DNA of 30,920 nucleotides from positions 1-30,920 of the forward strand of contig JAVVWR010000038.1 of the NCBI GenBank assembly GCA_036652035.1, given 5' to 3'. Position numbers and translations under genes: made by a program. Each line of letters starts with the position of its first letter. Within the stretch, counting starts at the first letter, position 1. This stretch comes from JAEZVV01 sp036652035 (GTDB lineage Bacteria > Pseudomonadota > Gammaproteobacteria > Burkholderiales > Burkholderiaceae_F). Shown here piece by piece: positions 10,167 to 16,928 of the stretch. The notes beneath the pieces are model-generated. The model was given only the letters and a program-made list of their open reading frames with translations. It was not told the origin of the DNA and did not search any database.

Positions 10167-12265
10167 TGCGCGCTCCGGTGAGCGCCAATCGCGCGTTCTT
10201 CAATCAGCTACGGCGTTATTACAGCTGGTACACGGGGGGATTTTTCCTCTTCGTCGCCGCGCTGGCCCTGGCCGAGCGACTGGGCCTGTCACGGCAGTGG
10301 ATCGGCTACGTGTTCCTGTTTGCCACGATCGGTCTTTACGCCGGTATTGGCATCATGAGCCGGACCTCGGATGTGGCCGAGTACTACGTCGCCGGGCGCC
10401 GCGTGCCGGCGCTCTTTAACGGCATGGCCACCGGCGCCGACTGGATGAGCGCGGCGAGCTTCATCGGCATGGCGGGCGGCCTCTATCTGCAGGGATTTGA
10501 CGGCCTGGCTTTCATCATGGGCTGGACTGGCGGCTACTGCCTGGTGGCCTTGTTTCTCGCGCCGTATCTGCGCAAGTTCGGGCAGTTCACGATTCCGGAC
10601 TTTCTGGGGGCGCGCTACGAGGGCAACGCGGCGCGTTCGATCGGCGTGTTCGCGGCGATTCTCTGCTCCTTTGTCTACGTGATCGCCCAGATCTATGGCG
10701 TGGGTTTGATCACGTCGCGTTTTACCGGCGTCGATTTCACGGTCGGCGTCTTTCTCGGCCTCGCGGGCATTCTGGTGTGTTCGTTTCTTGGCGGCATGCG
10801 AGCGGTGACCTGGACCCAGGTGGCGCAGTACATCATCCTGATCGTGGCCTATCTGATCCCGGTGGTGTGGCTGTCGGTGAAGATCACCGGCGTGCCGGTG
10901 CCGCAGATCGTTTACGGCAAGGTCTTGCAACAGGTCGATGCCAAGGATCGCGTGTTCCGCAGCGATCCCAAGGAAATCGAGGTGCGCGAAATCTTCCAGA
11001 CCCGGGCGAACGAAGCCCGGGCGGCGATCGAGGGCTTGCCCGCCACGTGGGAGGAGGGCCGCGCCGCGGCGCGGCAGAAGGTCGATGCGTTGAAGGCGAT
11101 CAATGCGCCTGTGACCGAGATTCGCGCGGCCGAGCGTGCGCGCAACGATTTTCCCGCCAGTCCGGCCGCGGCTGGCACGGCGTGGGCAGCCCAGGTCGCG
11201 GCCAACACGGCGCGCGCGGCACCGCCTTTGCCGATGGCCGAACCCTTTGCGACCCACAAGACCGGGGCCGAAGGCGAGGCCGATCGATCGGTCAAGCGGC
11301 TCAATTTTCTCGCCTTGATCCTGTGCTTGATGGTCGGCACGGCGGCCTTGCCGCACATCCTGATGCGCTACTACACCACGCCGTCGGTGCAGGAAGCGCG
11401 GCGCTCGGTGTTCTGGTCTCTGTTCTTCATCTTCCTGCTTTATTTCACCGCGCCGGCGCTGGCAGTTCTGGTGAAGTTCGACATCTACACCAACGTCATC
11501 GGCCAGAGCTTTGCGGATTTGCCGGCCTGGGTGGCGGCGTGGCAGAAGGTTGACCCCGGCTTGTTGAGTCTGAGCGACATCAACCGCGATGGCATTGTCC
11601 AGTTGGCCGAGCTGCGCCTGGGGCAGGACATCATCGTGCTGGCCACGCCCGAGATTGCCGGGCTGCCCTATGTGATATCGGGCCTGGTGGCGGCGGGTGG
11701 CCTGGCTGCGGCGCTGTCGACCGCCGACGGTTTATTGCTGACGATCGCCAACGCGCTCAGCCACGACGTCTATTACAAGATGGTCAACCCCAACGCTGGC
11801 ACTCAGCGGCGGGTGACGATCAGCAAGATCCTGCTGCTGGTGGTGGCCTTGATCGCGGCTTATGTCACGTCGCTCAAGCCTGGCGACATTCTGTTCCTGG
11901 TGGGAGCGGCGTTTTCGCTGGCGGCTTCAGCCTTTTTTCCGGCGCTGGTGCTGGGCGTGTTCTGGAAGCGCGCCAATCGGCCAGGAGCCGTGTGCGGGAT
12001 GTTGGTCGGGATTGGCGTCTGCTTGGTCTACATGGTTGGAACCTATCCATTCTTTGGCAGCATGACGGGCTGGACGATGTCGCTGTGGTTCGATATCGCA
12101 CCGATCTCGGCCGGTGTTTTCGGGATGCCCGCCGGCCTGATCACCATCATCGTGGTGAGTCTCGTGACCAAGGCGCCGTCGCCGCAGATTCAGGCCTTTG
12201 TCGATCACGTGCGTTACCCGATCCTCCGTGAGCAAGCCCTGTCGAAGCAGAGCGCCACGATCTAA
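10166..12265 (+). CDS. Sodium:solute symporter large subunit, VC_2705 subfamily
   Basis: 699-residue inner-membrane transporter of the SSS family, probably importing acetate or another short carboxylate with sodium. Multiple membrane segments are clear. Family motifs include SDVAEYYVAGRRVPALFNGM (about 70-89), ADWMSAASFIGMAGGLYLQG (about 92-112) and GLAAALSTADGLLLTIANAL (about 512-531). Two soluble parts stand out: a hydrophilic, Ala/Arg/Glu-rich stretch of about 125 residues (about 250-374) between membrane segments, and DINRDGIVQLAE (471-482), which fits the EF-hand calcium loop pattern. The ATG overlaps the small-subunit stop. Neighbouring acs makes acetate the best guess for substrate, but propionate, lactate or pyruvate are possible. 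Confidence 0.9.
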   Translation: MRAPVSANRAFFNQLRRYYSWYTGGFFLFVAALALAERLGLSRQWIGYVFLFATIGLYAGIGIMSRTSDVAEYYVAGRRVPALFNGMATGADWMSAASFIGMAGGLYLQGFDGLAFIMGWTGGYCLVALFLAPYLRKFGQFTIPDFLGARYEGNAARSIGVFAAILCSFVYVIAQIYGVGLITSRFTGVDFTVGVFLGLAGILVCSFLGGMRAVTWTQVAQYIILIVAYLIPVVWLSVKITGVPVPQIVYGKVLQQVDAKDRVFRSDPKEIEVREIFQTRANEARAAIEGLPATWEEGRAAARQKVDALKAINAPVTEIRAAERARNDFPASPAAAGTAWAAQVAANTARAAPPLPMAEPFATHKTGAEGEADRSVKRLNFLALILCLMVGTAALPHILMRYYTTPSVQEARRSVFWSLFFIFLLYFTAPALAVLVKFDIYTNVIGQSFADLPAWVAAWQKVDPGLLSLSDINRDGIVQLAELRLGQDIIVLATPEIAGLPYVISGLVAAGGLAAALSTADGLLLTIANALSHDVYYKMVNPNAGTQRRVTISKILLLVVALIAAYVTSLKPGDILFLVGAAFSLAASAFFPALVLGVFWKRANRPGAVCGMLVGIGVCLVYMVGTYPFFGSMTGWTMSLWFDIAPISAGVFGMPAGLITIIVVSLVTKAPSPQIQAFVDHVRYPILREQALSKQSATI

Positions 12266-12320
12266 GGTGGAGTCAAGCACTTTCGTCGGCTCGATCTGTG
12301 CGAGCGCTTGGTTTTTATCT

Positions 12321-12339
12321 CTGCTCAAGAATTGAGCAG
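12321..12339 (+). terminator. Short perfect hairpin 3' of the symporter operon
   Basis: CTGCTCAA (12321-12328), loop GAA, TTGAGCAG (12332-12339): a perfect 8-bp stem 56 bases after the symporter stop. No T tract follows, so it is only a possible transcript-end structure. Confidence 0.35.
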
Positions 12340-12384
12340 TCCGGCAGGATCGCCGCCTGGTGCGGTTTCGCGGCCGATTTCAAG

Positions 12385-12415
12385 CGTCTTTTCCACAGCC
12401 GCTGTGGAAAAGACG
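12385..12415. repeat. 31-bp perfect palindrome with TTTTCCACA arms
   Basis: 15-bp arms (12385-12399 and 12401-12415) separated by a single C; each arm contains TTTTCCACAGC. It sits between the convergent symporter and yjiG genes. The arms contain TTTTCCACA, one base from the DnaA box TTATCCACA, but the symmetry and the setting look more like an interspersed extragenic palindrome or a bidirectional transcript-end hairpin. Confidence 0.6.
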
Positions 12416-12455
12416 GGGTTGCCGGATGCGCGAGAAAACCTGGGTTGACGTGGCG

Positions 12456-12500
12456 AAAAAAACAAAACCAGGGCGGCCGATGGCTCTGCCCATGGTTTTG
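12456..12500 (-). terminator. Intrinsic terminator of the yjiH-yjiG operon
   Basis: On the minus strand, CAAAACCA-(T)-GGGC pairs with GCCC-TGGTTTTG (plus 12488-12500 and 12463-12474, one bulged base), and the stem runs directly into seven T (A-run 12456-12462). It lies about 90 bases after the yjiG stop and is the best terminator for the minus-strand operon. Confidence 0.6.
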
Positions 12501-12531
12501 TTGCGGAGTGCGCTGAAAACCGCTGGCACAA

Positions 12532-12563
12532 ACGACGACGACCACCGAAGTGGCCGTCGTCGT
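12532..12563 (-). terminator. UUCG-capped hairpin just after yjiG
   Basis: 14-bp arms with one mismatch (12532-12545 and 12550-12563). Read on the minus strand the loop is C(UUCG)G, an exceptionally stable tetraloop. It is 26 bases after the yjiG stop and followed only by TTTGTG, so it may protect the transcript end or act as a first, weak terminator ahead of the one at 12456-12500. The remaining bases of 12266-12588 hold no supported gene. Confidence 0.5.
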
Positions 12564-12588
12564 CAAACAAGGAGTAACTAGCGTGCGA

Positions 12589-13065
12589 TCAGAAAATCGT
12601 CACGATGAAGCGCATCACCGTCATTGCCAGCAAGGCGTTGAGTACGCAGATGGCCAGCATCACGCCCCAGTAGTGCTTGTTGGTTTCGGCGGTACCGAGA
12701 ATGCGGCCAACGTACTGGATCAGCGAGCCCATCAGATAGATCGCGGGGATCAGGATCGTGACCTGCGAGCCGTCGAGCAGGTTGCTCGACATGAGGCCAG
12801 CGACCACGCCGACCGCGCCGCCCATCGACATGAAGGCGGCAGCCAGCACGGTGGCTGATTCACCCGGCAAGCCCCACAGACCCATGATCGGGCTGAAGAC
12901 CACGCCGATCAGGCCGAGCAGGCCCGAAACCTTGAGGATCTGGATGATCACGAAGGCCATCATCACGTTCGGCAGCGTGCTGGTCAGGGCGATGTTGATG
13001 CCCTTGCGCGCGCCATCGACGAAGTGGTCCATCACGTTCTTGTTGGCTTGGCTGTGACTGCTCAT
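12589..13065 (-). CDS. yjiG: YjiG/SpmB-like inner-membrane gate protein
   Basis: 158-residue, strongly hydrophobic protein of the nucleoside-recognition/gate domain family (relatives are E. coli YjiG and Bacillus SpmB). Visible segments include MDHFVDGARKGINIA at the N-terminus (about 12-26), then MMAFVIIQILKVSGLLGLIG, a Gly-rich gate-like stretch around PGESATVLAAAFMSMGGAVG, and a final C-terminal helix. The length fits YjiG (about 150). The start is set by a four-base ATGA overlap with the yjiH stop (13062-13065), so the two form a coupled pair. The transported substrate is not established for this family; spore-related names are only homology labels, since no spore genes are nearby. Confidence 0.83.
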   Translation of the reverse strand: MSSHSQANKNVMDHFVDGARKGINIALTSTLPNVMMAFVIIQILKVSGLLGLIGVVFSPIMGLWGLPGESATVLAAAFMSMGGAVGVVAGLMSSNLLDGSQVTILIPAIYLMGSLIQYVGRILGTAETNKHYWGVMLAICVLNALLAMTVMRFIVTIF

Positions 13066-13742
13066 GACTGGGCTCCTTCGCGGGCATTGACCCAACGGAT
13101 ATAGATGCGGATCAGGTTGGCACCAAAGAACTTGAACACGAACATCACCAGCAACGGCACGATGATGGGCACGGTGAGAAAGGCAAACAGCGCCGCGCCG
13201 CTCGAGAAGAAGTTGGTGATCGTGGCACCGGCCGAGAGCTGCCACATCGTGAAGATGGTGCGCTCGTCGTCGGTGATGATCTTCTCTTCAGCCAGGCCCT
13301 TGGTCATCGCGCCGCCGGCGTCGGTCGACTGGAGCGAACCGATCAGGGCGAGCGTGGCGCCGCCGGGAACGCCCATCAGCGGACGAAGCAGGGGCGAGAG
13401 CAGCTTGCGGGCCGCGTCGAGTGCGCCGTAGGCTTCGATCACAGCGATTGCCGCCAGCGCCAGGATCACGGCGGGCATCAGGGTGAGCGTGAACATGAAG
13501 CCGTCACGCGCGCCGTCGCCGCCGGAGCCGCGGAAATCGCCCGCGCCACCGATCTTGCCCAGGTGGCCAAGCAGGACGTTGAAGTCGAAGGTGCGCAGCC
13601 AGGCCCAGTCGCCCGAGGCGTCCTTGAGCAGGCCGGAGAAAAACACGATGGCAAAGGCGAGCGCGACGTAGCCTTTCCAGCTCACGGCGGGGAGCTCTGT
13701 CGGGTCGGCCAGCTTGGCGGCGGGCGCGGGAATAGAAGACAT
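13062..13742 (-). CDS. yjiH: YjiH/SpmA-like inner-membrane gate protein
   Basis: 226-residue membrane protein, the partner of YjiG; the length matches E. coli YjiH (about 227). After a short cytoplasmic N-terminus come a first membrane helix (VALAFAIVFFSGLLKD, about 27-42), a soluble Gly/Asp-rich stretch around 65-80, and several helices. The conserved LMGVPGGATLALIGSLQSTD segment (about 127-146) and the polar TDDERTIFTMWQLSAGATI stretch are typical of the nucleoside-recognition/gate family. The ATG at 13742 has AGGAGT about ten bases upstream (plus 13752-13757). A tract of eight G lies about 110 bases upstream (13850-13857). Function is inferred from the family only. Confidence 0.83.
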   Translation of the reverse strand: MSSIPAPAAKLADPTELPAVSWKGYVALAFAIVFFSGLLKDASGDWAWLRTFDFNVLLGHLGKIGGAGDFRGSGGDGARDGFMFTLTLMPAVILALAAIAVIEAYGALDAARKLLSPLLRPLMGVPGGATLALIGSLQSTDAGGAMTKGLAEEKIITDDERTIFTMWQLSAGATITNFFSSGAALFAFLTVPIIVPLLVMFVFKFFGANLIRIYIRWVNAREGAQS

Positions 13743-14209
13743 GTAAAAGGGACTCCTGTGTAACGGACGCCTCGTAGGACGACCTTCGCGGTGTTGCGAT
13801 TCGCGGGAGTCTATTGAGAGGGAGAGTTCGCTGCGATTGGTGCAGTTACGGGGGGGGACGGTAACCCTGTTCACGTGCACCAGATGTTTTTGCCGCGAGC
13901 GATCGGTGGTGGCACGTGGCCGAGATGTTCTGTCAGTCTCTTTTCTATTGCGCCTGACTGGATCCGGTCCGTGGCGAATCCTGCGGCTGGTTTTTTCGCG
14001 CCGCGCTGCGCTTGCAGCGGGATGGTGGTTTGGCAACATTGCAGGCGCCGTGGCGCTCGTCTTCGACAGTGGCGCGCTTCATCCCGGACGCACAGCGGCA
14101 CCCTTCGAGCATGTGCCTGAGCACCGTTTGCCAGGCCAGTGTGAGCCGGCTTCGCCGAGCGTGTTTCCGGTCGATTTTGAAACTCGGGTGCGGTCGATGT
14201 TTGGCCGAG
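13743..14209. other. Gene-poor stretch between yjiH and the tandem repeat
   Basis: About 470 bases with no coding region I can support: the short open frames here have no recognisable domain, no good ribosome binding site and atypical composition. It should hold the yjiH promoter on the minus strand. An eight-G tract (13850-13857) is flanked by 5-bp inverted arms GTTAC/GTAAC (13845-13849, 13861-13865). I see no remnant of imuB or dnaE2, the genes that usually follow imuA. Confidence 0.6.
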
Positions 14210-14412
14210 CTTGATCGGTGGCTTGATCGGTGACTTGATCGGTGNNNNNNNNNNNNNNNNNNNNNNNNNNNNNNNNNNNNNNNNNNNNNNNNNNNNNNNN
14301 NNNNNNNNNNNNNNNNNNNNNNNNNNNNNNNNNNNNNNNNNNNNGCGGTCGATGTTTGGCCGAGCTTGATCGGTGGCTTGATCGGTGACTTGATCGGTGG
14401 CTTGATCGGTGT
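14210..14412. repeat. 12-bp tandem repeat (CTTGATCGGTGG/A) interrupted by a gap
   Basis: Units CTTGATCGGTGG, CTTGATCGGTGA and a partial third unit (14210-14244) run into the N gap; after it four units follow (14365-14412), alternating G and A at the last position. Each unit carries a GATC site. A degenerate inverted copy (GCGATCAAGCC) lies just beyond at 14421-14431. The true unit number is unresolved because of the gap. Confidence 0.85.
14245..14344. other. 100-N scaffold gap flanked by an exact 55-nt duplication
   Basis: The 55 bases before the gap (14190-14244) are identical to the 55 bases after it (14345-14399). This is what two contigs with a 55-base overlap look like when joined with a fixed spacer, so the gap may be artificial or may hide further repeat copies or a longer segment. 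Confidence 0.9.
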
Positions 14413-14414
14413 AA

Positions 14415-14436
14415 TGAGCGGCGATCAAGCCGCTCA
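14415..14436 (-). terminator. Hairpin overlapping the imuA stop codon
   Basis: Perfect 8-bp arms TGAGCGGC (14415-14422) and GCCGCTCA (14429-14436) with the loop GATCAA; the minus-strand TGA stop of imuA is the first three bases of the stem. No T tract follows, so termination efficiency is doubtful. Confidence 0.4.
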
Positions 14437-15144
14437 GGTGAGGTGCGGCGAGCCGGCCGAGTGGAGCAGCAGTTGGAGCGGTGAATGCAGGGCGCGGCCG
14501 CGCCGACGCAACAAGGTCGCAGGAAGCTGCGTCAGCGTGGCGGTGTGAGCAAGATGCAATCTCACGCTGGCCGGCGAGGGGGCTGAGGCGGCGGTGCTCG
14601 AACGGATGACGACGCACAGCGTGTCGCTGAGCGCCGCTAGCCCTTGCAGCCGGCGCAGTGCGCGAAAGTCGCCGTCGGGGCTGCCTGCGGGTAGCCAAGC
14701 CATGATGGCGCCAAACTGGCGGCTTCTTAATGCGGTTTCAAGCGCCCACCAACACTCTCTTGAAGCGTTGGGGCTGACCGCGAATTGACGCGCGGCATCA
14801 ATGCCACAGTCGGTGAGTGGCTTGGCAAAGGGCAGTGACGCTGGCTGCGGCGCACCCGGCGAGCTCTGGCCAGGTAGGACCCAGAGGCAGCTGCGCTCTC
14901 TGAGTTGCGTCAGCGCCGGCAGGCAGATCGCCACTTCGCTGCTGCCAACTGCGTCAACCAAGAGCTCGATCAATTCGCCGCGAGGCCAACCGCCGCCGAG
15001 CAATTCGTGGTCGAGCTCGGCAAAACCAGTGTTGAGCGCGGGGCGTTGCGCGGAGCGAGTGGCAAGGTTTGCGTTCGGCGGCATCGGGGAGCTTGGCTGA
15101 GGCCAGCCAGGCGCGGGCAAAGCAAGGTCCTTGGCGGCAAACAT
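14434..15144 (-). CDS. imuA: Translesion synthesis accessory protein ImuA (RecA-like)
   Basis: 236-residue, RecA-related accessory subunit of the mutasome that works with ImuB (a catalytically dead Y-family polymerase) and DnaE2 in damage-induced mutagenesis. Recognisable parts are the ALNTGFAELDHELLGGGWPR stretch (about 37-56), GELIELLVDAVGSSE at the degenerate Walker A position, CLWVLPGQ, and the C-terminal LPATLLRRRGR region. The length is typical, so the gene looks whole. The start is backed by GAGAGG (plus 15149-15154). It follows lexA by 49 bases and should be SOS-controlled with it. Oddly, no imuB or dnaE2 follows: the gene ends beside a tandem repeat and a scaffold gap. Confidence 0.85.
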   Translation of the reverse strand: MFAAKDLALPAPGWPQPSSPMPPNANLATRSAQRPALNTGFAELDHELLGGGWPRGELIELLVDAVGSSEVAICLPALTQLRERSCLWVLPGQSSPGAPQPASLPFAKPLTDCGIDAARQFAVSPNASRECWWALETALRSRQFGAIMAWLPAGSPDGDFRALRRLQGLAALSDTLCVVIRSSTAASAPSPASVRLHLAHTATLTQLPATLLRRRGRALHSPLQLLLHSAGSPHLT

Positions 15145-15193
15145 GACGCCTCTCTTGAGGTGGACTGCGGTGAAAGGGGCTTACATGGAACGG

Positions 15194-15832
15194 TTAGATG
15201 ACCGGACGGATCACGCCAACGGCGAGTCCTTCGATCACAAGGGGTTCGCGAGCGAGGTCAACCACGATTGGTTTGAACTCGGGGTTTTCGGCGATGAGTT
15301 CGGCGCGTTGCCCCTTGAGCCGAAGCCGCTTGACGGTCACTTCATCACCGAGGCGAGCGACCACGATCTGACCGGGCTGGGCTTGTGCCTGCTTGTGAAC
15401 CGCGAGCCAGTCGCCATCGAGAATGCCGGCGTCGCGCATGCTCATGCCTCGAACCTCAAGCAGGTAGTCGGCTCGTGGTCGAAAGGTCATGGGGTCGACG
15501 CTGGGACGCTTGATGACGTTTTCTTGCGCCAGGATGGGGCTGCCAGCGGCCACCTTGCCAATCAGCGGCAGTCCGGCTTCGAGTGCCCGTTCCTTGAATG
15601 CGCGAGCGGCGTCTTTCAGGCGAATACCGCGCGAGGTGCCGGCGACCAGTTCGATCAGGCCTTTGCGGGCCAGCGCTTGCAAGTGTTGTTCGGCGGCATT
15701 GAGTGAACGAAAGCCAAAGGCGCGAGCAATTTCTTCGCGCGTGGGCGGCGCGCCAATGTCGTTGAGCATGTTGCGGATGAACTCGAGGATCTCGCCTTGG
15801 CGGGCGGTGAGCGGGGCGGGTTCGGCGCGCAT
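15194..15832 (-). CDS. lexA: SOS repressor LexA
   Basis: Represses DNA-damage genes and cleaves itself when stimulated by RecA filaments. 212 residues from the ATG at 15832. The winged-helix DNA-binding domain is at about 1-70 (LTARQGEILEFI, recognition-helix region FRSLNAAEQHLQALARKG), and the S24 peptidase domain at about 88-212. The cleavage bond is Ala96-Gly97 (KVAAGSP), the nucleophile Ser131 is in GMSMRDAG and the base Lys168 in DEVTVKRL, so it should be cleavable. A TTG start at 15844 would add four residues. The predicted transcription start at about 15858 leaves a leader of about 25 bases, and the gene carries its own SOS box, so it is autoregulated. Confidence 0.96.
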   Translation of the reverse strand: MRAEPAPLTARQGEILEFIRNMLNDIGAPPTREEIARAFGFRSLNAAEQHLQALARKGLIELVAGTSRGIRLKDAARAFKERALEAGLPLIGKVAAGSPILAQENVIKRPSVDPMTFRPRADYLLEVRGMSMRDAGILDGDWLAVHKQAQAQPGQIVVARLGDEVTVKRLRLKGQRAELIAENPEFKPIVVDLAREPLVIEGLAVGVIRPVI

Positions 15833-15857
15833 AAGTGATTTCAAGGGCTGGGTTGAT

Positions 15858-15893
15858 TACTGGAAATATATGCAGTACTGAATAAAATTGCAA
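15858..15893 (-). promoter_or_regulatory. lexA promoter with overlapping SOS box
   Basis: On the minus strand TTGCAA (15888-15893), a 17-base spacer and TATATT (15865-15870) make a good sigma-70 promoter. Overlapping the -10 is TACTG-N10-CAGTA (15858-15877), containing CTG-N10-CAG, the E. coli-type LexA operator. A LexA dimer here would block RNA polymerase, giving autoregulation of lexA-imuA. Confidence 0.88.
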
Positions 15894-16226
15894 GGAGCGC
15901 CGCGTGACCTTGCGGAAGCCTTGTGCCGCTTCGGGGACGGAAAATGGTGGGATGAAGGTGGCGAAAATGCCTGTGATAAACTGAAAATTCAGCAGAGTTT
16001 GGGTTGGCATCCGTGCCGAGGCTTTCTTCCGCTTCCGCGCCAATCCGTGATTTCGGTTATTTCGTCTTCGCGATCGGCAGATGCCGCAGGCCGAACGGGC
16101 TCGCCGCGTTGCCGCGAATCTCGCGCACCGATTTTTCTAAAGCCGTAAGGCGCTCGCGTCTTCTTGCCGCCGCGTGGATTGCGGCGCGGTTGCGCTCTGA
16201 ACCTGACGGTCCTCGATTCGAAAGAC
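15894..16226. other. Divergent intergenic stretch between lexA and scpB
   Basis: About 330 bases with no supported gene. The scpB promoter should lie here; TGTGATAAACT near 15971-15981 resembles an extended -10 but has no matching -35. No tRNA or other RNA structure is evident. Confidence 0.5.
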
Positions 16227-16928
16227 ATGAATACGCAAGAGGCCAAGATTGTCCTCGAGGCGGCCCTGCTCACAGCCGAGCGTCCACTCGTGCTCTCGGA
16301 GCTGCGGCAGCTTTTTGCGGGCGAACTCAATAGCGACACGTTGCGGGTGCTGCTCGACGAGCTGCGCCGCGACTGGTCGGGGCGGGGGGTCGAACTGGTG
16401 GCGCTGGCTTCGGGCTGGCGATTCCAGAGTTCGGCCTTGATGCGCCCCTATCTGGAGCGACTCAATCCGGAGAAGCCGCCGCGGTATTCGCGCGCCGTGC
16501 TCGAGACGCTCGCGATCGTGGCTTATCGGCAGCCGGTCACCCGTGGCGATATCGAAGAGATTCGCGGCGTGACCGTCAATTCGCAGGTAGTCAAGGCGTT
16601 GGAAGACCGCGGCTGGATCGAGGCCATTGGTCACCGGGAAGCGCCAGGCCGGCCGGCGTTGTTTGCAACGACCCGCGATTTTCTGGATGACCTTGGTTTG
16701 CGCTCGCTCGATGAGTTGCCGCCGCTCGAGGGCAGTGAGACCTTGCCGGTCGAGTTCGAGCTGCAGTTTTCCGAGCCGATCGCAGAAAATGGCAAGGCGC
16801 CTGGCGTTGAAGTCGCCGCCGAACCGAATTTGCTGCTCACCGCGGACGATGCCGTGGCTGAGCCCCTTGAATCAGATCCCGCTTTGGCCGAACCGGCCGA
16901 AGCAACGCCCGAGGCCAGCCAGCCATGA
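16227..16928 (+). CDS. scpB: Segregation and condensation protein B
   Basis: Part of the SMC-ScpA-ScpB condensin complex that compacts and segregates the chromosome; ScpB is a dimer of winged-helix domains that binds ScpA. 233 residues. The first winged helix is at about 1-80 (QEAKIVLEAALLTAERPLVL, LRQLFAGEL), the second at about 90-155 with the family signature SRAVLETLAIVAYRQPVTRG-DIEEIRGV and the GRPALFATTRDFLDDLGL motif. The C-terminal 60 residues are acidic and low in complexity. The ATG at 16227 starts the conserved region. The stop overlaps the rluB start (ATGA at 16925-16928), an arrangement common in betaproteobacteria; scpA is not in the window. Confidence 0.93.
   Translation: MNTQEAKIVLEAALLTAERPLVLSELRQLFAGELNSDTLRVLLDELRRDWSGRGVELVALASGWRFQSSALMRPYLERLNPEKPPRYSRAVLETLAIVAYRQPVTRGDIEEIRGVTVNSQVVKALEDRGWIEAIGHREAPGRPALFATTRDFLDDLGLRSLDELPPLEGSETLPVEFELQFSEPIAENGKAPGVEVAAEPNLLLTADDAVAEPLESDPALAEPAEATPEASQP

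Noticed and set aside
12385..12415. The palindrome as a replication origin
   Set aside because: The arms are one base off the DnaA box, occur only twice, and no dnaA, AT-rich unwinding element or other boxes are visible.
13837..14214. A plus-strand open frame of 125 codons upstream of the repeat
   Set aside because: No domain, no good start and composition like intergenic DNA.
14210..14412. The short repeats as a CRISPR array
   Set aside because: Units are 12 bases, head to tail, without spacers and no cas genes are nearby.
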